Below the pieces are notes generated by a model. The model did not search any database and was not told where the DNA came from. It worked only from the letters and a program-made list of their open reading frames with translations. This document shows positions 10,500 to 21,820 of a stretch of DNA of 64,000 nt, piece by piece (positions within the stretch are counted from its first letter, which is position 1; each line of letters opens with the position of its first letter). Position numbers and translations under genes: made by a program. The stretch comes from Silene latifolia (lineage: Eukaryota; Streptophyta; Magnoliopsida; Caryophyllales; Caryophyllaceae): NCBI RefSeq assembly GCF_048544455.1, contig NC_133537.1, positions 19,839,541-19,903,540 on the forward strand. The letters are read 5' to 3'.

Positions 10500-13400
10500 C
10501 TACCCTTTCTTTTATGTTTCTAATTCAACTATGGTATTGTGATACAAAGTTGTGATAATGTATCTCCTTTTTTATTGTAAATAGGGCCTTCACCAAGCAA
10601 AGACAAGGGAAAAGAAAAGCAAGCATGAGAAACCATCAAGAAGCTAGGAATAGCTTTCTTGGAGCTTTGCTTTTTATTGTCTTATTTTATTCATGTTTTG
10701 GATTTTAGAACCTTTAAGTGTCCGTGTTCGACATGGAAAGGTATTTTGGATAATTGGTTGTATTTTGGATAATGGTGGCTTGGTTTGCAACCCAAGTCAC
10801 CCGTTTTATCATTTTGTCCTTTGTTCTAAAATTCGTATTTAAATGCTTGCTCTTAGAAACATATGATTATTCACTTAAAGTGATCTAATAGACAAATATA
10901 ATGACGGGATTCATTATATGTCCACATGCTTAAGGCTTGTGTATGATCATTTACAAAGTGATTTTGAGTCTATGAACTCTTTTAAAGGAATGTCAATCAC
11001 CAAGTACACTTACGAAATCTAAAACTATTTGTCAACCTATGAGATAGTTCTCCTTATACTTCAAATTCATTATTTGTGTCTCATATGCTATCTTTGAATC
11101 TATAGTGTATTTATTCTAAAGATAGAGTGGGAGAAAAATGAGAACACAACACACGAGGCAAGATAAATTTGTGTACTTGTGTAAATGAGATCTACGCAAG
11201 GTAGAATGATTTGAATGAAGGTATATCTATTTATATAGTATACCCAATAGATGAGATCTATGGTCTCAAGTAAGTTCTATTTGACTAAAGAGACCAAGTG
11301 AAGTAATCATAAGAGTATGTTCTCAAGATAACTACACGAGGAGACCAAAAGAAAGTTTGGAACAAGAATGACTAATGTAAAGTCTTAATTGACTAGTTTA
11401 TGATAAAATTTTGACCAATAGTTTCAAACTTTACTTAAGAGCCTAAATGAATCAAAGTAACATACTAGTAATAAACGAGTTGCAAGGATTGATATACCGA
11501 TATCTTCAATAGCTAAGTTTTTAACCTCGCAAAAGTCATTACTTAACCACATTATGAAAATGAATTGGTTAAACCTCCTTCTGAAAAGGATATTTTGAAG
11601 GACGTGTATTAGATATTATTTATATTTAAACAATGACATTGCTACGTATCATTATGACATGAACGAATTAGAGATTAAAATCTCTTTCCATAAGGTTAAG
11701 ATGAGACCTCTTCAAAATAGGAATTTTGAAAGGATATGATGGGAATATATGGCTTCATCTTAATAACTTTGCAAAGCAACATACATTCCAATTTTGAAAT
11801 GTTTTCGATTGAGTAATCAATTTCGAAACATGTGGAATTAAGTGGGAGTTTAGAAATTATCATGTGAAGACATGGAATTTAGTGGGAGATATCATCCTTT
11901 GAATGTTTACAACTCATTACTCATTAGGAATGACGAGCTAATATCTTCTTTCACAAAGAAGTATTTGAGTTTTCAATTCTGGATGAATATGGACTATGAT
12001 GAATCCAATTACATCAAGAAATATTGGATTAGTATTAAGAAATACACATCGTATCAACATACACATAGGTTATTCATGTAAATGAAAATGAAATTGCCAT
12101 TAGTAGTCATGGTCGTTCATTGAACCTAAGAACGGTTGATCTCATGATCATTAGTAACTAATGTTTCCGCCATTAGAATAATCATGCACATGTCCAATGG
12201 TGAATCATATGCATAAGAGCATGATGATTCATTGGTAAGCCATAATAGAAACGTCATGAATTCTCGAGTAGAATCCGATGAGCGATTTCGGTGTTTGATA
12301 GAATGCTCTGTTATGTGACAAGAGGTTGCACATATTAATGAAAATCCGAGCACATGTAAGGATTTATGAGAATCCTAAGCCTTTCAAGCTAAAAAGAGAA
12401 ATAAGAAGTTTGGAAAGATACTTAGTTGAATAAGAAGTTGCTCAAAACTAATCTTTCCTAATATGCTAGGACTTGTGAGAAGTGCTAGACTAATCATCTT
12501 GACAAATTGTTGTAAGACTCTACAAAACATATACCTAGTGCATTGTGTGTGGATGGAGCACTTGATCAGTACAAGTTATATCATTCACCACAAATTCGTT
12601 CGTTATGTGATAATCGATAAGGAAGTTCTTTCAAGATAAAGAACCGAAACCAAGGTCGGGAACCTTGATGTGTACTTGGTAAGGTTCATGCTATGAGTGA
12701 TAACATGAATGTAAAGGATAATACGATTAAGAAGTTTGAACACATGGACACGTAACATGTTAAACTTCTATTGAAATCAACAAGTGTTTACACACTTACG
12801 ATATGCATCACAAGGTTGTAATCTTGTATTGACTACCCGAGTGTGATGTCGACATTTGTCGTTTGAGTTATTATTAACTCACCATATACTTTGTTACATC
12901 CAAACGGGTTGTGGAGACAATTGAACCCCGTTAAAGTGAACATGGATTAGCATTGTATTTGCCCATAGTCACTTGTATGAGGTGACGTCTCGAAGTGACT
13001 AGAGTGTGATGCGATTGATGGCAAGTTCAAGTGCCGAAGAGTCATGTGAGATGACTAGTCGATCACATAGGCAGACTGTTAGGAACTTTTTGTCGGGCCT
13101 AATGACCGCTTATAGAGTTCTGGCAAATTTATATAGCCTGGTCGTGGCGAGAGCTGCTATAGTATTCAAATGAGTCGATTCTTTTGACTAAAGACTATTC
13201 GCCTAAGATGGCACAGTTTCAGATTAACTTTGATTTGTGTTACTACGACCTTCGTAAATGGGGTCAAATGGGCATATTTTGGGTTATGATGGTTGTGGCT
13301 AGTCGAAGGGAATGAGTGCGATAGGAATTGTCCACCCCTAGTCAGGGTTATGAAAATATCTCAGGGCCACTTGAGAAGTAATGAACTGGAAATGCGTGGC

Positions 13401-13565
13401 CACGCTCGGAATGTATCCATGGTGGATAAATCCGGTCAATCAGTTATTCTCCAGATCGAGGAAACCACTCTCGATATGATCACTTGCAAGTACGACCTGA
13501 AAGACACATTGCATTAAGTGGGAGATAGTAATAGGACAAGGGAATTGGTGACGCACACTTGTGGA
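10500..13565 (+). other. Internal region lacking pol, gag-only Copia element
   Basis: No pol domains are recognisable. Short frames here (for example 11872-12081 and 13293-13517) match nothing known. AAGTGGGAG-type purine motifs recur at 11840, 11881 and 13516 before the terminal tract at 13570. The last 500 bp look less decayed than the middle. Confidence 0.55.
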
Positions 13566-13580
13566 GGACAAGTGGGAGAT
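13566..13580 (+). promoter_or_regulatory. Polypurine tract of the gag-only Copia element
   Basis: GGACAAGTGGGAGAT directly precedes the 3' LTR at 13581, the classic position and form of the Copia plus-strand primer. Confidence 0.85.
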
Positions 13581-14840
13581 TATTGGAATATGTGTCCTCC
13601 GACAATAATGCGATCACAACTGTTGATCATGATGATCACATGTTTAAGTCTCATTATAAAGAATACAATTGGGAAGTAATATTTACTTTGTCAAGTGGTC
13701 CACACATATCGGTAGTGATTGGTGACTAGAGTTTGACATTATCGTCGTGCGATTTGTCCGATCGTTGATCCCCTAGGTCATACCTAAAGGGCAACACTCT
13801 TAATTGATCAATTAATTGATCGTATAACGTTACGAGTCAATTAAATTATTTAAAATTGACGGACGATTTTGAAAGTAATATTTACGTGTCTCATTGAAAT
13901 TTGATTAAATGAGATACGATTCGAAATAATCGAATTGTTTCATTACTCAAATGAAATTATTGTTTAAAGAAACAATTGAAATTGAATGAATTATTATAAA
14001 TACAAATTGTTGTGATTTATAATTGGTAAAATATTTTGGTACAAGTAATTATGAATTACTAGGTCAATTTTTGTATATGACGTATTTTTATTAATACGTT
14101 GATTTTTAATATGTTAAAAATACATAACAATTTTATGTGACATATGACATGTGACATATTGACAAATTGACAAAAATAAAATGGATTCCATTTTATAAAA
14201 GTGCCGAAATTAAGAGGAGGATTAAGCTAATATTGTGTTGATTATATTAGTGGAGAGCATGATGATTACCCTAATTGACTAGCCATGCAAACCTAGTGTT
14301 CATTGTGAAGAACAACTCAAGCATGCATTGGCTCCCTCTAATCCCCTCTTCCACCCGGTTTTTGAGAGGAAAAACCACTTTGGTTTTTCCTCTTATTTTA
14401 CCTAATATACACAAAATGTTTTGGTTGTTCATTTCATTCATCAAAAATATTTTAGAGAGATAAAATATTTTCTTCTTCTTCTTCTTCTCCTCTTAACCGG
14501 TTTTAAGAGTCCAAAACCTAAGATTTTTGGGTCATTTTTATGCTAAATTAATATTGTACTAGTATTCATAATATTAATTTTATTAAGAGTGTGCCTTGGG
14601 TATTATACTTTGGGAGAGATCCTATACTTGGATCTTAGTTCTTCCATTAAGGAAAGCACAAGAACAAGAGAGAAGGAGATCTCTCTTGTGCCCTTATAAA
14701 CCGAAATTCCAATGTAAGATAAAGATTTCTTCTTTATATTATTTATAGTTTGCATGCATAAGATCACCAATTAATTTTATGATTAAATTAACCTAAAACA
14801 TATATGAATATGTTGAGTATATAGATCTACTTTTCCTTCA
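13581..14840 (+). repeat. 3' LTR of the gag-only Copia element
   Basis: 1260 bp aligned along its whole length to the two left LTR copies and ending TTTTCCTTCA. The target duplication CATCT follows at 14841-14845. Confidence 0.95.
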
Positions 14841-16480
14841 CATCTAGTCCCCTAATTGAACCTAATTTTGTATACTAATATAGCATTTCATAGCCATTTT
14901 ATTCGTCATTTTCTTCCTATTTGCTTTCCTAGTGCATTTTATATGTTTTGTAGGAAAGAAGATAATGAGGCGGAATTCCCGTCTCTCGCGCATGTTAGGA
15001 AGCTTGTTGATGATATTGGATGGACTAGTATGAAGAGGAGGCAAGAATGATGACCAAAGATGATAGGATTAAGGAGTATATAGAAGCATTATAGGCATAA
15101 AAGCAAGAAAAGGGAATCTACTGCTCAACCCGCCCGAGTCAAGAACAACTCGCTCGAGTTGAGCCTCAACTCGCTCGAGTCGAGCTTAACCCGCTCGAGT
15201 TGAAGCCCAGGATGCTCGCTTTCAGCCCAGATCGACGAATTGTTCGGCAGGAAGACTGTCTTCGCAATGGGGAGTCGTGGGACTCCTTAAGGACTTGCAA
15301 GGCTCTATTCGACACCTAAGCATATTATTTCCTAAACTACCCTTGCTTAACCTAATGTTGTACCCCTATATATACTCCATTTTGTAATAATCAAGAGATT
15401 AAGTTCCCTTAGATTAGATTAGGAGTAGATTAAAATAGATTAGCTTTTAATCTTTCCACAAATTACACATTAATATTTCCTTAATTATTGTTCAAGCATT
15501 CTTAGATCTTATTGGGTAATTGAAGATTATTGGGTTATTATTGGAGAATTGACAACTCTTCATCAATCAATCAAGTTATCTTCTATTATTCTTTCCTTTC
15601 TATTTGTTCATCTTAAGATTGGTATAATTCCTTCACTCTTTACTTGTTTATTGTTTATTGTTTCACTCTTTCATCATGTTTATACTAGTTAAGATGATTG
15701 ACACCATTGTTAACATGTTTTCCATGATAATGAGTGAGTAGTTTCCTAACTAGGGATTGGTGGGGGATTATGGGAGTTAACCATGGGGAAGATTTATGCT
15801 TAATGAGTTCATATGAATGCTTGCTTATTATTTTTCCAACTTATGCACATGTCATGTTTGATGAAATGCTTGATTGACAACCTAGCATGTTTCTCTTATC
15901 CTTTCAACAAGACTTGTATGACATAAACCAACTCAAGGCTTGTTAGACCATGGATATAGTTGATTAGGAAGAATTAAGTTGATTGTAGGTGTTGTAAAGT
16001 CTTGACCGACTCGGCTCCGGGACCCAAACCTTCCTAGGACTCATTTATCTTATCTCACCATGAATATGGAAAATCAAGTCAATTTGTAGGTGTTGTAAAG
16101 TCTTGACCGACTCGGCTCCGAGACCTATGTTTCCCTAGGAATTGTAAGATATACACTAAATTGATTCCAACAATAATAATTGCTTCCATCTATGAAACTT
16201 GTTTGTTTGATCTCACCATGATTCCCCTATGATTCCATGATTCCCTAGTATTGTTTATCATTTGATCACACCCTTATATTTATTGCTTGTTTTACCTTTC
16301 ATTGTTTTTCATTACTTTCATTAGTTTAGAATCTTCAACTCAAACCAATCGTGACACCCTAGTGCAACTACAATTAGATTGAACAATTTTAGTACCCCCG
16401 TCCTTTGAGTTTAACCCCTACTTGCTTGCTATGCTAGTAGTTGGGTATAAAAGTATTTGAGAGCGTAAAATGACATGTTC

Positions 16481-17233
16481 ATCAAAGGGCGTGAAGCCAT
16501 TCCCGATGATGACTCCACTCAGCCGAGAGCGCACCTCGAGAACCATAGACAAATAACAACCAGGCCAATCATCCAAGAATCACAATTACAATAACAATAC
16601 TAATCATGCCAATACATCAATCATTATCGTCTTAAACCAATTAAACAGGCAACTGAGTAGGGAAACCCTACCTTATAATGAATCCTAAATCACAAGCAAT
16701 CAACAGAAGCTAGAACTGTTCCTCTACGAATCCTTCACCTAGCAATCATGACAATCATTCCCTATGTCACAATCATACCAAAAACACCTTGTTCCCAAAT
16801 TAAAAATTAGGGTAAACCCCTAAAAGACAACATACTAACTGATTACAAGGCACTAGAGACTTACCAACGAAATGGGGATGAAAGACGGAAATGTAGACTC
16901 ACGATCGATCAATAAGCCTTGAGAGTGATCAGGGTGATTAGAGAGAGATGATGAACGTCGTTAGATTTTGTAAAAGTGATTTGTAAACTGTTAAAGCGTA
17001 ATTTATAATCTCTAATCACCTTAATCAAAACCCCGGAAATTAATCCTCTCAAACCGGATACTCGGTCGAGTACCTGGGGTACTCGGCCGAGTACGCCCTA
17101 CTCGGCCGAGTATCTCACTACTCGGCCGAGTGTCTCTGGACAGTAACCTGACCAGAAAACACACGACACCCTACTCGACCGAGTTAGTCTTATTCGTCCG
17201 AATTAACTAGACTCGGAAAACCGTGGTATTACA
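16481..17233 (-). repeat. Gypsy LTR (Tekay-like family), partial
   Basis: Read on the minus strand it starts TGTAATACCACGGTTTTCC at 17233 and carries an ACTCGGCCGAGTA array at 17065-17215. It also has the AGTCAT/ATGGCT hairpin at 16500-16520 that other LTRs here share. Its 3' part is not present; at 16481 it meets the end of the Tat/Athila-like LTR. The right edge lies inside Tork-like Copia coding sequence. Confidence 0.75.
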
Positions 17234-17859
17234 GCTTCTTTGTAGGTGGATGGCTCATGTAAGTCAGGATCCACCACCTTAGCAACCTGAAGTGCATAAC
17301 CCATCATATCTTCAAAACCAAGTCTATTTGGAGCCTTCCCAAAATTAGGCCTGATTGACCGCTCACGGGCCAAACTCTGCTGATGGTACAGATTCGGTTT
17401 CGGACTGTAGTGGTTGATCTTCTTCCAGTGGTACACTCTCATCAAGAGTGTCTTGCTGATCCACCTGTTTATCAACACTATTACTACTATTTGACAAAAA
17501 AATAGACTTCACAATAGGATTTAACCATAGAATTTTCATCATAGACAACATTCCTACTCAAAATAACCTTACCTTCAGATGAAGACCAGATGCGGTATCC
17601 CTTGACACCATCCCCATAGCCCATGAATACTCCTTTTTTAGCTCGTAGCTCAAGCTTACCCTCACTAACATGATAATAAGCAGTACTACCAAAAGCTCTT
17701 AAAATAGAATAGTCAGCAGACTTACCAGACCACATCTCAAATAGAGTTTTGAGATTCAGACTCGTGTGAGGTCCTCGATTTATTAGATAACATGCTGTAC
17801 TAACTGCTTCTGCCCAGAATCTTCTTGTTACTCAAGCATTAGAGAGCATGCACCTTGCC
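17234..17859 (-). pseudogene. Tork-like Copia pol fragment (integrase C-terminal part)
   Basis: The frame at 17735-17487 includes YSILRAFGSTAYYHVSEGKL and KKGVFMGYGDGVKGYRIW, typical of the conserved block after the Tnt1-type integrase core. Further left, ALQVAKVVDPDLHEPSTYKE matches the linker before reverse transcriptase. A fossil with a few breaks. It ends where the partial Gypsy LTR begins. Confidence 0.85.
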
Positions 17860-19429
17860 TGTAACACCCCCTTCTTACCCGGCTAAGGTAATTGGGAGAT
17901 GTTACCATCTCGGTTTCCTGAGGCGGTAAATCAGATATACAATCAAGAAACACTTATTATAAATGATAAGTTTAGTGAATTACATAACCATAAACAAATG
18001 ATAAATGTAAACTATACAAATTAAAAGTCGACTATCATCTATGTCATCTATGCTACGCTACTCGACTCCGAGTCCAAAACGCGGCGCAAATCCTGATCAC
18101 GCCAACAAGTAAACCTGTACTTAAGCTGCTCCCCATATGATTGGAAATATCATAAGGATCAACACAAGCCACCCCGGAAATAGGTAACAATTACACGGAC
18201 ACACAAACGTCAATTTTAATAAATAAATAGAGTGTGACACGAAAAAAGAGTGTGATTATGCAACACGACTATAATATGAATGACATGCTATGTAATACCC
18301 GCCCTGTTAGGGACCCGTGGACTGACCTATTGACCAAAGGAGAGCCTTAGCAAGGGATGCGAGAGAGATTAGTTGACTAACGTAACTTGTTACTCGACCT
18401 AGCTGGGGCCACTCGGCCGAGTAGTTAAGATACACGACCGAGTGAGGCGTACTCGGCCGGGTAAGTCCATACTCGACTGAATACCTCGTCAGTTAACGCG
18501 TTATTATAAAACGCGGAGTTTTAAACATAATTCATTTTTGAACACTAACTCAAGAAGGGAGACGGTCTATGTAACACCCCGTATTTTATAATAATATTTT
18601 ATTACAAAAGTATTTTATTTAATTAATTATTTCGAAGTATATGGATGTATTTTGGAAATATTTATATTTATCGTCTTCGTTCTCTATTTTATTATTTCTC
18701 ATTTTAATCTAATTTTGGAATGATTAAAATGTCCGTGCACGATTTGACTATTTTAATATAATAGCTACTTTTCTCTTATAAGTTCTCTAAGCGTTTTAAT
18801 ATGGCTCAATCCAATTTATAATCAGATAATCTATTGTATGAGCTAATGAACCTAAAGCACATTAGTTAATCTCTTATAAATAGATTTAACCTAGTAACCA
18901 GCTAGGTCAAACCAAATGTTTTGTTTTCACGTACACTATGTCGCACGTTGTTCTCCTCTTTCTTCTCTTCCGTTCTTATTTTCTCCTTTCAACTCCATTG
19001 TTATTCATCTTTTCTTCCTCCAAACTTATTGATAAATTATATTTTCACAATCCTTACTCTTATCTTTACAATAATTTATTCTCCAAATATTTTTATGAGA
19101 TTTATTTATATGGACCTTTAGATCTATCTTTAGAGTCCCTTATTTTTATGGGTAAAGAAGAATATCTTTTCATGGTGTTTTCAAGGGTTCGCTTTGTGTC
19201 ATTCCTTTGACATTTTAAAAGAGGATATGCATGCACAAATTCTTGCACATGAGTTCGTGTGTCCTTAAAGCGGTTTTGGGTAGTTGACAAGTGCGTTGGA
19301 GACAAGGATCTGATGGTCGTGTCTTTCATGGAGGTTTTCATTAATTTGCATCATTAATTGTTAAAAAGGTAACTAGGTGTTTTCCTTTAATTGTGCTTAT
19401 GCCAATTGATGCAATTTACATGATATAAT

Positions 19430-20815
19430 TGTAACACCCCCATACACCAAGGTGCCTTACCAAGACCACCTAATGCATGGAAGTGCTACCATCTCGGTTA
19501 CCCGAGGCAATGTCTATCAAATAGACCATAAAGAAACATACTTAATTAAGTAAATGAGTTTGGGTGATTATCAACCAAAACCAAAACTGTAAAGTAAATA
19601 CAAATGTTCCAAAAACCAACCAACTGAAAAGAAAACTAAGTTCAAGACACAGCGGAAGACTCTAGTGACACATGTGATGACTCCATCCCAGATATCCCTT
19701 GCGCAAGCCATATCATACCTGCTCAATAACTGCTCACCACCCCCGAATGGATCACCACAGTTTTCAAAACATTTGAAACGGGGTCAGTTACTAATTACAT
19801 AAAACAAGATACACAATATAAAAACAACACACAACTCCCAACTCCATTATATCTCCACACACCTGACTACACACTAAAGTGTGTAGTCTTGCCAGAATAC
19901 CCATCGCAATAGATATTCCACGCCGCCAGTGGGGGACCGCAGCCGTACCCACCAAATCCCCGCTCATCTATTCCGAGCGAAACCAATGTTCCTTAATGTG
20001 CACATCCCCTCCTGTGATGGGTTCCACAAAGGGTGAATCAAAGGCGTGAAGCCACTCCCGCAAGTGACTCCACTCAGCCGAGGACACGCCTCGCGAACCA
20101 CAGACAATTACACAACCAATTATAAAAATAACAACACCAATACGATACCAATACGTTAAAGATCAACGATAATCACAACCATCACCAAACAACTATGTAA
20201 TCAATAACCGAGTAGGAAAACCCTACCTGGAATAAGCAAATCACCAGATCGTCACCAAGCGGCTATTCAATATTGCTCCTCTACGAAACAACCTCCTATA
20301 ATCACATAATCATATCATCACTATCTATTACATATCATACTCCCAAAATCCCCTAAAATACCCAATTAGGGTTTTAAACAAAATCAACGAAAAGGTATAA
20401 AAACTATACAAGGATCTTACCCACGACACGACGAACTCAACGGCGTAAAGAACACGACGATCCGACGACCCTAGCCTTTGGAATTTGATGGCAATGCAAA
20501 AAAAGGAAGTAACGTAACTTGTTTTTATCTTGAGAGGTTTTAGAAAAGATAAAAAGTGACAAAGAAATTGATGGAATGCTTTAAATATCAATCACGCGTT
20601 GCTAACAAAACCCAACTAAAATAACCCGTAGAACCGACTTACTCGATCGAGTAAGTCACTTACTCGATCGAGTAACCCTTACTCGCTCGAGTGCCACACT
20701 TACTCGATCGAGTACCCATCAGCAGAACATTGTTTCGAAATCCAAACTCACTTACTCGACAAAGTAAGCCCCACTCGATAGAGTACCCAAAAGCATAGAA
20801 AACCATAGTATTACA
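19430..20815 (-). mobile_element. Solo LTR D (Tekay-like Gypsy)
   Basis: 1386 bp with plus-strand ends TGTAACACCCCCATACACC and CATAGTATTACA. The perfect 5-bp target duplication ATAAT lies at 19425-19429 and 20816-20820. ACTCGATCGAGTAA palindromes occur at 20637-20790, close to its 5' end in the minus orientation. It carries the GACTACACAC/GTGTGTAGTC hairpin at 19864-19887 that is shared with element B and the right-hand Gypsy derivative. Confidence 0.93.
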
Positions 20816-21009
20816 ATAATAATTGATTTGTGAAATTAGTATGTGTTTGATTGTTTACTATCATGTTTAATTGTGTTTGTGTGTTTACGTATGTGTTTTA
20901 CCGTTAAACTTGCATAACGTATGTTGCTTATGCCTCGTTTTTGGGCGTTTGGTGCACGGCTAGGGTTCCCAATGGAAACCCTAGTGGCGGCTTAGTGGGT
21001 GTTTATGAG

Positions 21010-21820
21010 AAGGCCTAGAGTTATAGCTAAACTAGTATAACCTTGAGATTATGACTCAATGTTATAGTTGGGTTGGTACAACTCTGAGGTTGTGATGAAG
21101 TTATAGGTGAAGCTGTATAACTTTGAGATTATAGCTCAATGTTATAGTTGGCTACTATAACTTAAGTCACATGTTGATGTTATAGCTAATGTTAATGTAA
21201 CATTAGGCTAATGAAGTCAATGTTATAGCTAAAGCTAATATAACATTGGGTTACGAGGTAAGGTTATTGTTAAAGTTATAACTGGAGTTACTTAACATTA
21301 GTTGCTTATACTTGTTTCATATGTTGTATTGTGTTCAACGTGTTATTTCCTTGTGTTTCATATGTCTTTGGTTACTCTTATTCATATGATAAGTAGGATG
21401 GTCAGTTATATTATCCTATGAGTTGAGTCGTGATGTTGTTCACGCGTATTGGTACAGTCAGTTATACTGTGCATTTGCTTGTTGGCTGGTTGGATAGGTG
21501 ACGGTAGTATCAGTTATATACTATCTGAATGAACAAACGCCACCCGTTGACGCAGGATTTTTTTTGGTCTATGTACGGGGGTGGCTAGATTCGTCAGTTA
21601 AACGTTCTGGGTCCCGAGTGTCGTTCGATGTACAGTTAATGCATCGAGAGGTCTGGCCAGGTCTTAGGCATATAGGCAGTGGTGATACACTATACATAGT
21701 ATCGTGGAGGCAGTGGTGATACGCTCCACACCGATGGAGGCAGTGATGATACGCTCCGTCAGTCAGAGGTAGTGGTGATACGCTCTGACAAGTCAGAGGT
21801 AGTGGTGATACGCTCTAACG
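21010..21820 (+). repeat. Hairpin array with constant loops and varying stems
   Basis: Three repeat types follow one another. About 21018-21260: hairpins with GTTATA/TATAAC stems. About 21394-21640: stems of different sequence around a constant (T)CAGTTA loop. 21671-21819: five units of about 30 bp with a loop close to GCAGTGGTGATACG. In the last group the stems are TATAG/CTATA, GTGGAG/CTCCAC, GATGGAG/CTCCGTC, GTCAGAG/CTCTGAC and GTCAGAG/CTCTAAC. Loops stay fixed while stems change in pairs, which points to selection for structure in the transcript. Confidence 0.75.

Larger units (their letters stand above)
4784..14840 (+). mobile_element. Non-autonomous gag-only Ty1/Copia element (TR-GAG-like)
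   Basis: A complete-looking insertion flanked by a 5-bp target duplication, CATCT at 4779-4783 and 14841-14845. It has LTRs at both ends, a primer binding site, a gag frame and a terminal polypurine tract. No protease, integrase or reverse transcriptase similarity was seen in the 3 kb between gag and the 3' LTR. The left LTR is present twice in tandem. This matches the TR-GAG type of LTR element that relies on a relative for enzymes. It is an old copy with some breaks. Confidence 0.85.
1392..16480 (+). mobile_element. Tat/Athila-like Ty3/Gypsy element, 3' part, with nested insertions
   Basis: This is the right-hand part of a large Gypsy fossil. Left to right it has a late reading frame (1588-2001), a long non-coding 3' region with purine-rich repeats, a polypurine tract and LTR start near 4735-4757, and the LTR continuing to about 16480. 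The motif CTCGGGACGAGAAAAGG just before the LTR resembles the Tat/Athila polypurine region. It was entered by a CACTA element (ending 1391) and by a gag-only Copia element (4784-14840). Its right end abuts a partial Gypsy LTR, so it probably inserted into that LTR. It is broken, and its gag-pol part lies outside the window. Lineage is by resemblance only. Confidence 0.65.
4757..16480 (+). repeat. LTR of the Tat/Athila-like element (interrupted)
   Basis: The LTR begins TGATTTGAGCC at 4757, is split after 27 bp by the Copia insertion, and resumes after the target duplication at 14846. The right part has CTCGAG-type palindromes (15120-15210), a TATA-like CCCTATATATACTCC (15364-15378) followed by a pyrimidine/AT-rich leader, and a repeated segment (15970-16026 and 16079-16127) sharing GTTGTAAAGTCTTGACCGAC. 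The end near 16480 is placed where similarity to another LTR family begins. About 1.65 kb without the insertion. Confidence 0.6.
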
